Positions 35,301 to 43,250 are shown, counted from the first letter of the stretch. The stretch: 64,000 nucleotides of DNA from Vreelandella jeotgali Hwa (GCF_000334215.1 NZ_AMQY01000021.1:1-64000); one strand, 5' to 3'. The notes: generated from the letters alone by a model not told the origin. Program-made: numbers and translations.

Positions 35301-37757
35301 GCGGGCCCGGCCGGCAGTCTCCGACGTGCCGTCGGTCTCGAACCCGGCCGCCTTTTTCGGCAGCTCCTTCATGCCCATCGCCCGGGCGACCTTCTTGAGC
35401 TGCTGCATGTCGAGGTCGGACAGCTCACGGCCGTCGAGCGCCGACTTCAGCCGGGTGTTGGGATCATCGGCCAACGGCTCGTTGAGCTTGCTTTGCAGGT
35501 CCCGGCGCAGCACCTCCTCGCTGACCCGATCCTGTTGCTCAATGTACAGCGACGGGTCCACGCCCTGCCGGGACGCTTCGTCGATCAGCGGGCGGTTGTC
35601 GCGCTGCGGGACATCCGACGTGTTATCCAGATCAAGGCGCGTGGGTTGCGGACGGCCCGGCGACGGTGCGTCGGTTGCAACGGGTGCCTGCTGCCGGGGC
35701 TGCTGCTGCACGTCGGCATTGCGAGCCGCATCGACCTCGGCCTGGTATTGAGCAGCGCGTTCCGATTGAGCCTGCACCGGGTCAACGGCATCTGCATCCC
35801 GGCCTTCGGCGCGAGCCTTGCTGACGGCTTCGTCGGCCAGCTTGCCGGTCGTGACGTAGTCCTTTACCGGGTCACCGTCTTCGTTGCGCTCGCGCACCAC
35901 CGTCAGCGGGTCATCCTCGGTAGCATTATTCAGCGCATCGGCCTTGCTCTGGCCATACTCAAGATTGGCCGCCTGATCCGCGTCGGAAGCCGAAGTCGGC
36001 GCGTTGCGGGCCGCCTCACGGGACAGCGAGATGTTGATGCCGCCGTCATCGGTGCGCCGGTAGTAGGCGTCGTTGCCGAACTCCTCAAAGAGCTTGCGGA
36101 TGGTAACGCCGTCGTTGACGTTCTTCGGCGCGATGTACCTGGCCTTGTCCGGCGTCTCGCGCATCTGCGCGGCAATGCTGGACGGCGGCTCGGGGTCTGT
36201 GCCCCCGCTCTTGGCTACAAGGTCGTCCACCGTTTCGCTTTCGACCGCCTGCCGGTTGCGCCCGGGCACGGGGTCCGGTCCCGGGCTGGTTGCCGACTGC
36301 CGATCGGGCATCGGGTTTCGTTCCGGGCCAGGCTGTTCCGGTGCCGCGTCAGCCTCCGGCTCGGGCGCCTCGGCGGGGGCCTCCTCCTCCGAAGGTTCCA
36401 TACCGCTGGCCGAGCGATCCGCGCCCTGAAGCAAGCCGCCGATGTTGCCCACGCCGGCGACGGCACCGCCAAAACCACCGCCAACGGTTGCGCCGGTGAT
36501 CGTGCCCTCAAGCAACCGCTCCGGGTCCAGCTCGTAGCGACCCTCGGTCGCATCGATCTTGTTCAGCTCACCGATCAGCGACTGGGTAAATTCGGTCAGC
36601 CCTTCGCGGCTGGCACCGTGGCCAACGGATTCCGCCGTGGACGCGAAGTATTTGGCGATGGAATCAATGTCTTCGCCGGCCCCGAACTTCCTGCCGACAT
36701 CACCCAGAATGCTTTTGGCTGCGGTGTATTCAAGGCCGGTCTGAAGCGCACCGATCACGAAAGCCCGACCCGGAGCATCGACGCCTGCGGCCTCCTGATC
36801 AAGGACGGTGCCGCCGGTCTGCTGCACGTACATCGAGGCGCCGCCGCCAAGTTTGGCGGCTGCCCTGGTGGAAATAGCCGACGCCTGGCTCACTGCCTCG
36901 GAGCCGGCCGTGCGCCGCATAAGCGCTTTGCCGATACCGGCCCTGAGAGCCCTGGTGCCAATGGATGCGGGTACTGACGCGCCGGCAGTGCCAAGAGCGG
37001 CCGCGGCATCCAGAGCCAGACCCGGGGTCTCGGCAACGCCACGTTCCATTGCATAGGTGCCCAGGTCTGCAAGGCCGTCGACGTCGTCCCATGACTCTAC
37101 GGTGGCCGGATTGCGGATGGCGTCCAGCATCGCGGCGTCAACGCCTTCGCGCCCTTTTTCGCTCAGCGTGTCGATGCCGGTGACATCGCCAAACGCCTGC
37201 ATGAACGCATTGCCGGACGCTCGTAGCTGGGCCACACCGCGATCAAACGCTCGGGAGCCCGTGCCGTCCTTGTGGCCCAGGTACTCAAAGCTCTGGTTGC
37301 GAAGCCTGTCGTCAAACTCGCCGCTGAACAGCCGCTCGATGTTGCGTTCCCGGTTGGCCTGCACCGACTGCTTGAGCGACTCGATCTCGGGTGACGCCTC
37401 ACGCCCGAGCATATCGTCTACAACGCCAAGCCCCACAGCGGCGTCCTGCTCGGGGCCGCTCCATTTGGTCCGCGAGCCCATACCCTGCCGGAGCATGGTG
37501 TTGCCCAGGTTGCGGCCCTCATCGTCGTAGACCGATCGAATGGTGCGGCCGTAGGTCTCCCCTTCTTCGTCACCGAGCGTGTACCCTCGGTCAAGCGTCT
37601 GACGGGCCAGCTCGGTTGCCTGTACGCCGCCAACCTCGGCCCCGTGGCCCGGGGTATCTTCGGGAGTGTCAACGCCGGATACGCGGACGCGGCCAACATC
37701 CGGGTCCTCAAAGGTATCGCCGTCGATAACGTAGTCGGGAGTTTTCCTATCGGCCAT
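29316..37757 (-). CDS. Giant polyvalent virion protein: SNase-like nuclease, HELGH zincin motif, ejection-protein-like C-terminus
   Basis: This is a single 2813-residue frame. Residues 5-100 are a staphylococcal-nuclease-like domain (VIDGDTFEDPDVGRVRVSGV then DTPED, YGRTIRSVYDDEGRNLG) with the metal Asp and the Arg/Glu residues. Residues 185-460 hold Ala/Gly-rich hydrophobic segments. Long charged linkers (450-1050, 1650-1760) follow. Near 1890, HHQLGHELGHLVF is a zincin motif. The last ~350 residues are hydrophobic (FLAAAPALAFAAATIPLAMV). Such polyvalent proteins are thought to be packaged and injected to protect phage DNA. ATG 37757 has GGAG upstream; 37772 is possible. The gene has its own terminators on both sides. 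Confidence 0.8.
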   Translation of the reverse strand: MADRKTPDYVIDGDTFEDPDVGRVRVSGVDTPEDTPGHGAEVGGVQATELARQTLDRGYTLGDEEGETYGRTIRSVYDDEGRNLGNTMLRQGMGSRTKWSGPEQDAAVGLGVVDDMLGREASPEIESLKQSVQANRERNIERLFSGEFDDRLRNQSFEYLGHKDGTGSRAFDRGVAQLRASGNAFMQAFGDVTGIDTLSEKGREGVDAAMLDAIRNPATVESWDDVDGLADLGTYAMERGVAETPGLALDAAAALGTAGASVPASIGTRALRAGIGKALMRRTAGSEAVSQASAISTRAAAKLGGGASMYVQQTGGTVLDQEAAGVDAPGRAFVIGALQTGLEYTAAKSILGDVGRKFGAGEDIDSIAKYFASTAESVGHGASREGLTEFTQSLIGELNKIDATEGRYELDPERLLEGTITGATVGGGFGGAVAGVGNIGGLLQGADRSASGMEPSEEEAPAEAPEPEADAAPEQPGPERNPMPDRQSATSPGPDPVPGRNRQAVESETVDDLVAKSGGTDPEPPSSIAAQMRETPDKARYIAPKNVNDGVTIRKLFEEFGNDAYYRRTDDGGINISLSREAARNAPTSASDADQAANLEYGQSKADALNNATEDDPLTVVRERNEDGDPVKDYVTTGKLADEAVSKARAEGRDADAVDPVQAQSERAAQYQAEVDAARNADVQQQPRQQAPVATDAPSPGRPQPTRLDLDNTSDVPQRDNRPLIDEASRQGVDPSLYIEQQDRVSEEVLRRDLQSKLNEPLADDPNTRLKSALDGRELSDLDMQQLKKVARAMGMKELPKKAAGFETDGTSETAGRARHKAVSAIAQKLGNWKRGKDSNDKAAPLPSNLRFLEGLVPEVKQIEQMRDEGRIRNRGEYQSAARGLIPSQKEIRQRLAKMDESELAELMQTARVRHDGKFGSPKVRFEQGEQLRGGLLGAATSDSRPGADAGSTDTLAEANRQRREAEQIEEQDRRVVEPANRELTAEQEERAKGLEGLGMGAQAARAIVNSEQIQREGTTEVEDPARDRRVLRGAAAGAIYSELTGETSGPGLQTAISQGSHGEVAGDALAAADVSALDGRSMINSMLDAADITDPSARDEAVETMTNSAIESPEQLISGLSDQLDMMQPAQHSRTGPIDRQPEVKTASGSGVSDQGPTTRGEQEMSDARFFGGLLNAMRYRRDRTGTLESVGASTEKVESGRASDQAVRSKARTKRLADENGNPQNLADLTVRSSDGKEAHRVFDMVGLAEYAQSGETAPATPAQAYRNLLANLSRMVDGPHSWQSLPGNERSPFIQSLRSDYFVPPNVIIHEGDSGPVTFGEAQRAHYEQVSNQREAARIGNELERNADRQTARRKALGALTSRITRGLKGLDAEQQLATLMSLNDALNNINGMRNDVGDGMDTRQVVETVAELQPETQRQMRELQQSRVDRLRDEHDRLQGPSNTLELNPFQLAQASVEMADGWAENASSLATLGRVRKRISQVKQKLADAESLLNNLPETEVSRQTEPLDTATVDQNRSIARSFKLQDAEARRLGLSIDEDLNGEVAFGTLMDGYSRDRHAAIAYSRMLDETGRLESENDPKVSNIARQLMDEGDSYDDAFAEAEDLAEKTDGMAQEGDDGGRPEEEAPRGDTADSAGNQMYAVRNEDGSYEGRQVPDEEAEDRNDPYETDPANEALGSLARARRRSTDLAKQIEQFFDSGGEVKRLAPGLDPHAKLLSLYHDRTGPRGPGANAPLMPRDQRVQTNKQAFIDKQNAIKAQGHGTSAAKTDRLETLHRTFGDGDFHVEGAKYSSEVESFVSQVVNDFRSTGRPVMVTVGKDASQIGDILTKRGLLDEENAKRATDSLATGRAGHNPMYMPAGDFVVVSLPAQPMRSNVNANIRWHHQLGHELGHLVFDDYAQSLANTPAMRDQVYGAFQEATGLDPEASGNATVFKEWFADQTANHAIERSLNLAERGVEGGKTKPSAFEHMANLLRGLWERVQSLVPRFNRSESFASFVNAIREGQITKGNEDTKGRRASAIKGNYAEARRDAQAQLADLQQRAVDARKGLESGSMRKEAHDAIIGDVMRRSQRINQGLQEARAEGQRQRLGERTDDFAVEHYKGTPGENVMKLNRLNQQIKRGSHTLTSNSLTRASGKLVRTAIAQIESFHPELAKRLYTRSATDRSSIGEQDFDNKSNALRNRWAGQMERSFQRIYDAAGIKGLKKGKEKQAAVRKAIQDFEDGRIHTRGGAEIAKMVNAFGQDARNEGLRSVAIDENRPPVALNHMAVDKDRARFGELIREAFPEASDKELNKRTEMLLDSQGNSEFAVAPGMPVSYHDTSRRMMERLGARRLREEGFLNDRSDAVMYHFIDGLAKRTAWEANFGGHTRRVNNPAEENSRLAGFEDPQGNFAERQGLVNEEGLYYDPNGEFHRMMDEVEQNHGPEATDRINKLLDGVLGRTTSSMPRDIRNVNDWVTAWTSFTILGFSGLASFAEGGLPYARAHGRVGLMEGVRGLPDAWRMAKDMGVVMSDASERIMWQTMGDNYESSTLNKIGTTFFKYNGQQVVTNTVRALGVSFGMRYLLKSAEIGDTQALSQLGVTAEEVRAWDRQGRPSWTAGADSATNHTAGRVEAAISQFVREGSSEPSKFQNPGWFNNPYFKAFWMIKRYMYAYGEGIIGGMWRQGKRQWARSEGLPAEQRAFLAAAPALAFAAATIPLAMVGTEIREWMRPITTGRPGKDIEDYGGPTEYAKYLFSRAGGFGPLEVLLSMREQSQWGNSPIGSFSPVAGKAEMLLDWGAEGYSNDKMLNKVRKMTPVANQFPALFK

Positions 37758-37772
37758 AACAGCTCCGGGCAT

Positions 37773-37796
37773 AAAAAAGGGCGGTGTCTGCCGCCC
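37773..37796 (-). terminator. Terminator after the 619-residue virion gene
   Basis: Stem GGGCGG / CCGCCC with a six-base loop followed on the minus strand by TTTTTT. It lies between the 619-residue gene and the giant gene and overlaps the leader of the latter. A GCGTATAAT sequence just upstream could serve as a -10 element for read-out into the giant gene. Confidence 0.8.
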
Positions 37797-37830
37797 ATTA
37801 TACGCATAGCTGTTTGTTACTGCGAGCCCG

Positions 37831-39690
37831 TCAGTTCACCCCGAGGTTGCCCAGCGATGGAGGCACTGTGTTCGCTTGAGTGGGGATTTTACCCTGTTGA
37901 GCCGCTTTCAGGGCCTGGCCTTTTGCTCTATCGCCCGACATTCCGTCTTCCATGAGCTTCACAAAATAGTCGATGGCGCCGCCACGCTGGTCCGGCGGGA
38001 CATCCTGGAAGCCCTCGTCGTTGACGAAGTTCGACGCCGCCACAACGGTTTTCGGGTTGCGGTTCTCAAGCAGGCCTTTCATGTATTCGCCGGCGTCGGC
38101 CGTTGACCCGGGGGCCATCGCCCGTTTCAAGGCAATGGATATAGAGGCGCGAAAGTAGTTCTTGTCCTGCCGGGAACCGACAGCACGGTTGGCAAACAAC
38201 TTGTTGCGAGCCAGGAACGTCTTGATGGAATCCCTGGCCTGGGTCAACTGGCCTTGAAGCTCCTCTGCGTCGTAACCGTCTTCTGCCGCGTCTACCTGGT
38301 CCTGATAGGGCTCAAAAACGTCATCCATTACGTCCTGCTGAATATCGAACAGCCTGGAGTGATTCTCGGCATCGTCGACTCGGCTCTGCAACCTTTCAGA
38401 ACCAGACTGCGCAGCCGGGCTGCCGGATAAACCAAACACGTTGTCAGTCGCTTGCGACAGGGAAAGATCGCTGTCTTTTCGGCTCTCCTGCCGGGCTTCA
38501 GCAGCCCTCCTGTTGATATTGGAAAGCGTCTGGACGGTACTCTGCCCTTGTTGCTGCTCGGCGTCCTTCAAGCGTTTGTCCACCCGGCTAAGATCGCTCT
38601 GGGGCATGTCAGCGTAGTCGCCAAACTGCTCGCGGTAATGCTGGATGCTGCCATCCACAGCCCGTTTTTGCTCCTTCAGCTCGTCGATTTTAGCTTGGCG
38701 GTCCTCTCGCTCGCCACCAGGGCCGTGGCCAGGGTAGGATTGCGACTCCAGCTGTTCAATCTCGCTCTGAAGCTCAGCAGACCTCACGTTCAAGGTTTCA
38801 ATAGCAGGACGAGCGTCGGAAGCCTCGGATACAACGTCACGCTCCTGGTTGATCTTGCCGATGGTTTGAGCGTGCCGCTGGATTTGACCAGTAACCTGTC
38901 GGCCAACTTCTTCCTCAGCGCTGTTATAGTCAGCAACCATCGCCTGCATGTCTTCCATGTTCTCGGCCGAAGACATGACGGTCATGGCCTCGTCAGCCGA
39001 GATTCGGACCGGGTCCGGGGCAGAGTCCGAGTCCTCACTCGCCCGGGGCTGTAGGACAAAAGAGTTGTTTTGGCTGTCATAGACGCCGTCGACAAACTTC
39101 GGCCCCTGCTCCCCGGTGGAATTGTTCACAAGCCCCAAAAACGAGCCCATCGTCTTGGGGTTATCATTCATGACCGACAGGTCACCGTCGGCACCCTCAA
39201 TCACCTTGAAGATGTTGCCCCTGACGGCGTTAAATCTTTCCTGGTGTTCTTCTTGAGCGATCCTGAGATTCTCGGCGTTGGTAGCCTTAATGTCGGACTG
39301 CTCGGTAGACAGATCACGCCTGGCTTGAGAAGCAGCAGAAGTTGCCTTGGCGCCTTCCTTGGCCGTCTTGTTGACCTCGGTTGCATACCGCTGGTTGGCG
39401 TACTTGGCATCAGACTCCGCTTCGCTGATCTGGAAAGGTGCCGTAGCCCTCTCGACAAACGCCATCGTCTCCGCCTTATCAGCCTGGGCCTGCCTGGTAC
39501 GACCAAGGCCCTCCTCCTGATCCATGCGGTAGTCGTAGGACTCACGAGCAAAGCGGTTATCCAGCCGGCGCCCTTCGTTGCGGAGACCGTAGCTCTCCTT
39601 CTTGAGGTCCCGCAGTTCCTGCTTCTGCTTGTAATCCTGCACCTTCATGAAGGTATTGGCGCCGGCATTAAGTGCTGTGGCTATGCTCAT
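37831..39690 (-). CDS. Putative internal virion (ejection) protein, coiled coil
   Basis: This 619-residue protein is almost wholly helical and charged. Its N-terminus MSIATALNAGANTFMKVQDY then KQKQELRDLKKE is like T7-type internal virion proteins. Coiled coils are at about 15-60, 270-350 and 440-510. Low-complexity Gln/Ser/Asp stretches separate them. By order (adaptor proteins, two small internal proteins, this one, the giant protein) it corresponds to T7 gp15/gp16-class ejection proteins. No enzyme motif is seen. Confidence 0.6.
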   Translation of the reverse strand: MSIATALNAGANTFMKVQDYKQKQELRDLKKESYGLRNEGRRLDNRFARESYDYRMDQEEGLGRTRQAQADKAETMAFVERATAPFQISEAESDAKYANQRYATEVNKTAKEGAKATSAASQARRDLSTEQSDIKATNAENLRIAQEEHQERFNAVRGNIFKVIEGADGDLSVMNDNPKTMGSFLGLVNNSTGEQGPKFVDGVYDSQNNSFVLQPRASEDSDSAPDPVRISADEAMTVMSSAENMEDMQAMVADYNSAEEEVGRQVTGQIQRHAQTIGKINQERDVVSEASDARPAIETLNVRSAELQSEIEQLESQSYPGHGPGGEREDRQAKIDELKEQKRAVDGSIQHYREQFGDYADMPQSDLSRVDKRLKDAEQQQGQSTVQTLSNINRRAAEARQESRKDSDLSLSQATDNVFGLSGSPAAQSGSERLQSRVDDAENHSRLFDIQQDVMDDVFEPYQDQVDAAEDGYDAEELQGQLTQARDSIKTFLARNKLFANRAVGSRQDKNYFRASISIALKRAMAPGSTADAGEYMKGLLENRNPKTVVAASNFVNDEGFQDVPPDQRGGAIDYFVKLMEDGMSGDRAKGQALKAAQQGKIPTQANTVPPSLGNLGVN

Positions 39691-39701
39691 GTGTCCACCC
39701 T

Positions 39702-40436
39702 TTACCAGATCATTGCGGCGATGGTCGCCATAGTGCCGATGGTGCTCGCCGTCTGCTGTTTCTGCTGGGCATCATGCTGGTCCTTGGCCTGCTCATACTG
39801 CGTTTTACGAGCCGAGGCGTTCTGGGCCGATTCCGTCAAGCCACCCATCGCGCTGGACGAGATGTTGTTACCGATATTCAACATCGTGCCCTTGAGGTTG
39901 TAGTTACGCTGCTCGTCGAGCTGACGGCCGGTATTCTTCGCGGACAGCTGACCAAGGGTCGACTGACGCTGATTGGTGCGAGATTCCGACTGCCGCTGTT
40001 GGCCGGATATGGAAGTGCCGTAGCGTTGCCGCATACGTTCCAACGCTTCACGGCTACGGACCGACTGCTTTTTGGCGTCCTCGGCAGCTTGTTCGGCGGT
40101 CTTGTCCCCGAGCGTGCCGGCGAGCGCGTCCTCCTGCGGCGCAAAGTCTTCCATGTACCGCTCAAACTGCTCACGACTGACACGGGCGGCTTCGTTATTG
40201 GCCTTGTCCTCGGAGATATTGGTATTGAGGCGGTAGGAGCCATCGTCCTGATAGCCGGAAGGCTCGGGCTGTTTTTCATTCCCGAAGATAGGCCATCCGC
40301 CTTCGGGTTTGGACTGGCTTGACCGCTCCTTATAGTCCTTGACAGAGCTATAACGGTTCTTGTGCTCGACGCTCCTGTAAAGGTTCTGGTTAGGGCCGTT
40401 CGCCGCACGTTCTCGGCCTTCACGTTTATTCGCCAT
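39702..40436 (-). CDS. Putative internal virion protein, paralogue A
   Basis: This 244-residue protein has a polar N-terminal third (Asn/Ser/Lys/Glu-rich). A helix then carries FERYMEDFAPQEDALAG, followed by Gln-rich helices and a hydrophobic C-terminus (STIGTMATIAAMIW). The (F/W)-x-x-Y-x-x-x-(F/Y)-A-P-x-E motif is shared with the next gene upstream. I infer an ejection or inner-core role like T7 gp14. Eleven bases separate it from the following 619-residue gene. Confidence 0.58.
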   Translation of the reverse strand: MANKREGRERAANGPNQNLYRSVEHKNRYSSVKDYKERSSQSKPEGGWPIFGNEKQPEPSGYQDDGSYRLNTNISEDKANNEAARVSREQFERYMEDFAPQEDALAGTLGDKTAEQAAEDAKKQSVRSREALERMRQRYGTSISGQQRQSESRTNQRQSTLGQLSAKNTGRQLDEQRNYNLKGTMLNIGNNISSSAMGGLTESAQNASARKTQYEQAKDQHDAQQKQQTASTIGTMATIAAMIW

Positions 40437-40448
40437 GCTGAACGCCTC

Positions 40449-41063
40449 CTAGAAGATACTCTCGGGAACTTTCTCGGCAGTCGTAACCCCGCCTTCCTGA
40501 GACCAGTATTTGCCGGTACCGCTGCCACCGGCACCGCCGGAGTACATGGACGCGCCGGCCCCGGCGACCTGTCCAATCGCCTGAGAGTAAGCCTGCTGCT
40601 TCCTGGCCTCGGCTTTGGCTTCAGACTGCATGCGTTGGATGCTCTGTTGGGCGCCGGTACGACCCAGTGCCGACAAAGACTGTTCAGTATCCGCCGCCAA
40701 CTCGCGGCCTACGCCAAGCGCCCCGGCCATACGAGCGTCACGCTTCTGCTGCGCCTCACTGGTCGCTCTGACATTACTCTCGGCCACCGCTTGACCCAAA
40801 CTGCCAGCCGCTTTTGACGTACCGCCGCCAAGTGCCGATAGCCTTAGCGCGTCAGTGCCCTCGCGCATGACAGCACTGGACGCCTGGGCGCGGCTACGAT
40901 CCTCGAAGTTCTTCCGGGAATCGCTGAGGTACTCCTTCTCCAGCGGCGCGTACGTTTCCTTGTAATGGTCCCACTCGGCAGCGGACACCGCATGCTGGGC
41001 TTTTTCCGCCTTGGACATTTCCGGTTTGCTGGGACTGGAACCGCCCCCAAAAAGACCACCCAT
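40449..41063 (-). CDS. Putative internal virion protein, paralogue B
   Basis: This 204-residue protein starts MGGLFGGGSSPSKPEMSKAE, a typical gly-rich start of podoviral internal core proteins. It has WDHYKETYAPLEKEYLSD, the same W/F-Y-AP-E motif as paralogue A, then Ala/Gln-rich helices (ALGRTGAQQSIQRMQSEAKA) and a Gly-rich tail (AGAGASMYSGGAGGSG). Its start overlaps the end of the acyltransferase-like gene by one base. The pair probably came from a tandem duplication of an inner-virion gene. Confidence 0.58.
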   Translation of the reverse strand: MGGLFGGGSSPSKPEMSKAEKAQHAVSAAEWDHYKETYAPLEKEYLSDSRKNFEDRSRAQASSAVMREGTDALRLSALGGGTSKAAGSLGQAVAESNVRATSEAQQKRDARMAGALGVGRELAADTEQSLSALGRTGAQQSIQRMQSEAKAEARKQQAYSQAIGQVAGAGASMYSGGAGGSGTGKYWSQEGGVTTAEKVPESIF

Positions 41064-41506
41064 CAGCGAAGCTCCTTACGAAATACGAGGAGGCTCGGGC
41101 TATACCCGAGCTTCTTCAATTTGCGTTCCCAGGCCGGGCGGGTTGTGGCGAACTCCACGCGAGTACAGCCCTGCTCCATCGCCACAAAGTCCAACTCCGA
41201 CACCACATCGGGCATGCTGTCCGGGATCCCGGGCTCCAGGTAAAGCATCCAGATGTACAGCGAGTGGGACCCGTCGAGCCCGGTAGAGGCCGCCGTAGCC
41301 ATGAAGCCGCTGACGACTTCCCCGACCCGGATCAGCCTGACCTCGCACTCGCCCCGCAACGCCGCGGCGTAGACATCGCCGGCGCAGACATCATCGGACG
41401 GTGTCCGAACACCGACCGCCTGCACGCCCTCGTCCAGCAGCGCAAAGTGATCGCGCAACATCTCGCGGCGATCCACCAGCACGAAGTCGACCTCAGATGC
41501 CGCCAT
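41063..41506 (-). CDS. GNAT/acyltransferase-fold phage protein (T7 gp13-like)
   Basis: This 147-residue protein reads like a degenerate GNAT fold (CEVRLIRVGEVVSGFMATAA, SLYIWMLYLEPGIPDS, CTRVEFATTRPAWERKLKKL then GYSPSLLVFRKEL). The end GYxPxLxVFRKEL matches the acyltransferase-like proteins that sit in T7-like virion gene blocks. The acetyl-CoA loop is not clear, so it may be structural. I start at the ATG at 41506 with a good GGAAGGTGG; the frame opens 14 codons earlier inside the adaptor gene. Confidence 0.6.
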   Translation of the reverse strand: MAASEVDFVLVDRREMLRDHFALLDEGVQAVGVRTPSDDVCAGDVYAAALRGECEVRLIRVGEVVSGFMATAASTGLDGSHSLYIWMLYLEPGIPDSMPDVVSELDFVAMEQGCTRVEFATTRPAWERKLKKLGYSPSLLVFRKELR

Positions 41507-42107
41507 ATGCCACCTTCCGATTGATCGCCTGGTTGCGCTGCTGACCAAAGCGCCGGCCGGCGGTCACGCCGTTCTGGTACATGCTGAACATATCGCTTGC
41601 CGCACGGCGGTTGGACCACTCGGCCGAGGGCATCATCAACAGGTAGCCTTCGGCCAGCGACTGGATGGTCTCAAGGAACGGCTCCAGCTCGTCGGCCAAT
41701 ACGGCTTCGCCCCGCTTGGGGGCCACCGCCATGTGCGCGACCAGCGCGTCCTGGACCACGGATTCCTTGGGCACGCAGTCCAGTTCCAGGACCCCGGCCG
41801 GCGTAATGTAGTAGCCGCTGGGCTCACCGTCCTCGACCGTGGCCTTCGTCGGCGAAATACCCAGCAACTGCTTGTCACCGAGCTTCACCCAGTAGGGGCG
41901 GACCACGCCGCACTCAGCCGGCACCGACAGCTCCACTTCGCGCAGCCCCTTGATGACCGGCTGGGATTCCGTGGTGACCCGCCAGGCGTGAGTGTCCGTA
42001 CAAAACTGCCGAGCGGCCCGGGCGATCGCCTTCTCGGCGGTCATGTCCGGACAGCCCGGCGCAGCAAGCAGCACATCACCCAGCAGCTCATGGTTGAGGT
42101 CGATCAC
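41493..42107 (-). CDS. Phage head-tail/tail protein of unknown fold
   Basis: This 204-residue protein has two halves. An N-terminal helical part (DMTAEKAIARAARQFCTDTH AWR) resembles the start of head-tail connector or tail-tube adaptor proteins. A beta-rich centre ends in a helical C-terminus (EYLL-type MPSAEWSNRRAASDMFSMYQ). By position after the DUF6682-like protein, it is the second ring of the connector (T7 gp11/gp12 neighbourhood). Sequence family not certain. Confidence 0.55.
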   Translation of the reverse strand: MIDLNHELLGDVLLAAPGCPDMTAEKAIARAARQFCTDTHAWRVTTESQPVIKGLREVELSVPAECGVVRPYWVKLGDKQLLGISPTKATVEDGEPSGYYITPAGVLELDCVPKESVVQDALVAHMAVAPKRGEAVLADELEPFLETIQSLAEGYLLMMPSAEWSNRRAASDMFSMYQNGVTAGRRFGQQRNQAINRKVAYGGI

Positions 42108-42109
42108 GT

Positions 42110-42838
42110 TCAGCCTCCCACGGTGCCGGCACGGTCACGAGTCACCCGGTGCGGGGCATTGTTCGCGCCGTCGGACATCTCGGCCTGTGTCCTGAGACCC
42201 AACGATGCCGCAAACGCCTTATAGTGGGACGACGCCCGTTCCATGTTCTCGGCAAAGCTCGCGTCCTTGGAGTAGGCCCGGTACAGGACATAGTCCAGAA
42301 CGGCGTTGGTATAGATGTCGGGCAGCGGGACGTCCATGTTGTAGTCCTCCAGTTTGGTGCCGGAGTCATGGATGGGCGTCGGCGCCTGTGATACCAGCGC
42401 TTCGACCTTGCCCCTACCGTCATTGCCCGGAAACACGTAAAACGCGCACGGGTCGGACTCATCAAAGACGAAGTGCTTGACCGTCGAGGAAAACGGCGAA
42501 ATCGACTCGTCGTGCCAGTCGGGATGCTGGGTATCCAACACGTCGCGGTTCACCAGCCGGACGGCACGGCCGCCCTTGCGGTTCGACTCGGTGCTGGACG
42601 ACCCCAGGTTCCTGATGATCCGCAGCAGCATGAGGGCACCGGCCGGGATTGTTTGCCGGGTGCCGTTTTCCAGTGACAAAACCACGCTTTTCGAGGAGGC
42701 GGACGGCTTGTGCAGTGCCACCTCTCGCGTCGCGTCGTTCAACCACTGGGCCAGCTCGGGCAACGGCCAGCGAATGCCGGTGTTGTCCTGGATCAGCGTC
42801 TGTGCGCGATGCAATACCGACTTGGCTTGTACAGCCAT
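42110..42838 (-). CDS. DUF6682-like phage adaptor protein
   Basis: This 242-residue protein has an N-terminal helical start VLHRAQTLIQDNTGIRWPLP and ELAQWLNDATREVALHKP, the signature of DUF6682 adaptor proteins that join portal and tail in podoviruses. A beta middle part (CAFYVFPGNDGRGKVEALVS) and a conserved VPLPDIYTNAVLDYVLYRAY then SKDA helix follow. It lies four bases from the small gene upstream and two bases from the next gene. Assigned on family-type motifs and order. Confidence 0.75.
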   Translation of the reverse strand: MAVQAKSVLHRAQTLIQDNTGIRWPLPELAQWLNDATREVALHKPSASSKSVVLSLENGTRQTIPAGALMLLRIIRNLGSSSTESNRKGGRAVRLVNRDVLDTQHPDWHDESISPFSSTVKHFVFDESDPCAFYVFPGNDGRGKVEALVSQAPTPIHDSGTKLEDYNMDVPLPDIYTNAVLDYVLYRAYSKDASFAENMERASSHYKAFAASLGLRTQAEMSDGANNAPHRVTRDRAGTVGG

Positions 42839-42842
42839 GAGA

Positions 42843-43214
42843 CTACTCCTCGATCAGCTGCTTGGCCGCTTCCCGATCGTCGGTAGAAACGTCAAAGCCG
42901 ACCTCGGCCGTCAGGACGTTCATGCGGACCTCGCCGTTGGCGGTCACGTCTTCCGTATTGCCACGGGCCTTGATGGTCTTCAGCGCCTCGACAACCATCC
43001 CGATGTTTGGCTCATCGGTATCCTGCTCGGGAGCAGGCTCGCTCGCCTTCGGCTCGGACTTGGCCTCCACGTCGCCATCCACCGGCTGCACGCCCATACC
43101 CATCGCCGGATTGACCAGCGACGGGCGAAGTGGGCGCGGCACCCCGGCTTTGAAGCGGGCGGTGACACCGTTGGCCACCACCTGGAGGTCATGATCAGAA
43201 ACGTACTGTGTCAT
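42843..43214 (-). CDS. Small phage virion-associated protein
   Basis: This is a 123-residue acidic protein between the major capsid gene and the adaptor genes. Its middle is a Glu/Pro/Asp-rich low-complexity segment (DVEAKSEPKASEPAPEQDTD) joining two short domains. A decoration protein or head-tail chaperone is possible. I start at 43214 (MTQYVSDHDLQVVANG) with a GGAGAG just upstream; the upstream extension overlaps the terminator and the capsid gene. No family recognised. Confidence 0.55.
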   Translation of the reverse strand: MTQYVSDHDLQVVANGVTARFKAGVPRPLRPSLVNPAMGMGVQPVDGDVEAKSEPKASEPAPEQDTDEPNIGMVVEALKTIKARGNTEDVTANGEVRMNVLTAEVGFDVSTDDREAAKQLIEE

Positions 43215-43224
43215 GTCACTCTCC

Positions 43225-43250
43225 AAAAAGGGGCCGCCGCGAAGCGGCCC
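43225..43250 (-). terminator. Terminator after the major capsid gene
   Basis: Stem GGGCCGC / GCGGCCC with a six-base loop, followed on the minus strand by a C and TTTTT. It lies 21 bases past the capsid stop and within the leader of the next gene, and would raise capsid mRNA over downstream genes. Confidence 0.8.

Noticed and set aside
34359..36977. An 872-codon open frame on the plus strand
   Set aside because: It is fully antisense to the giant polyvalent gene, has Arg/Leu/Gly-biased composition typical of shadow frames in GC-rich DNA, and has no ribosome site.
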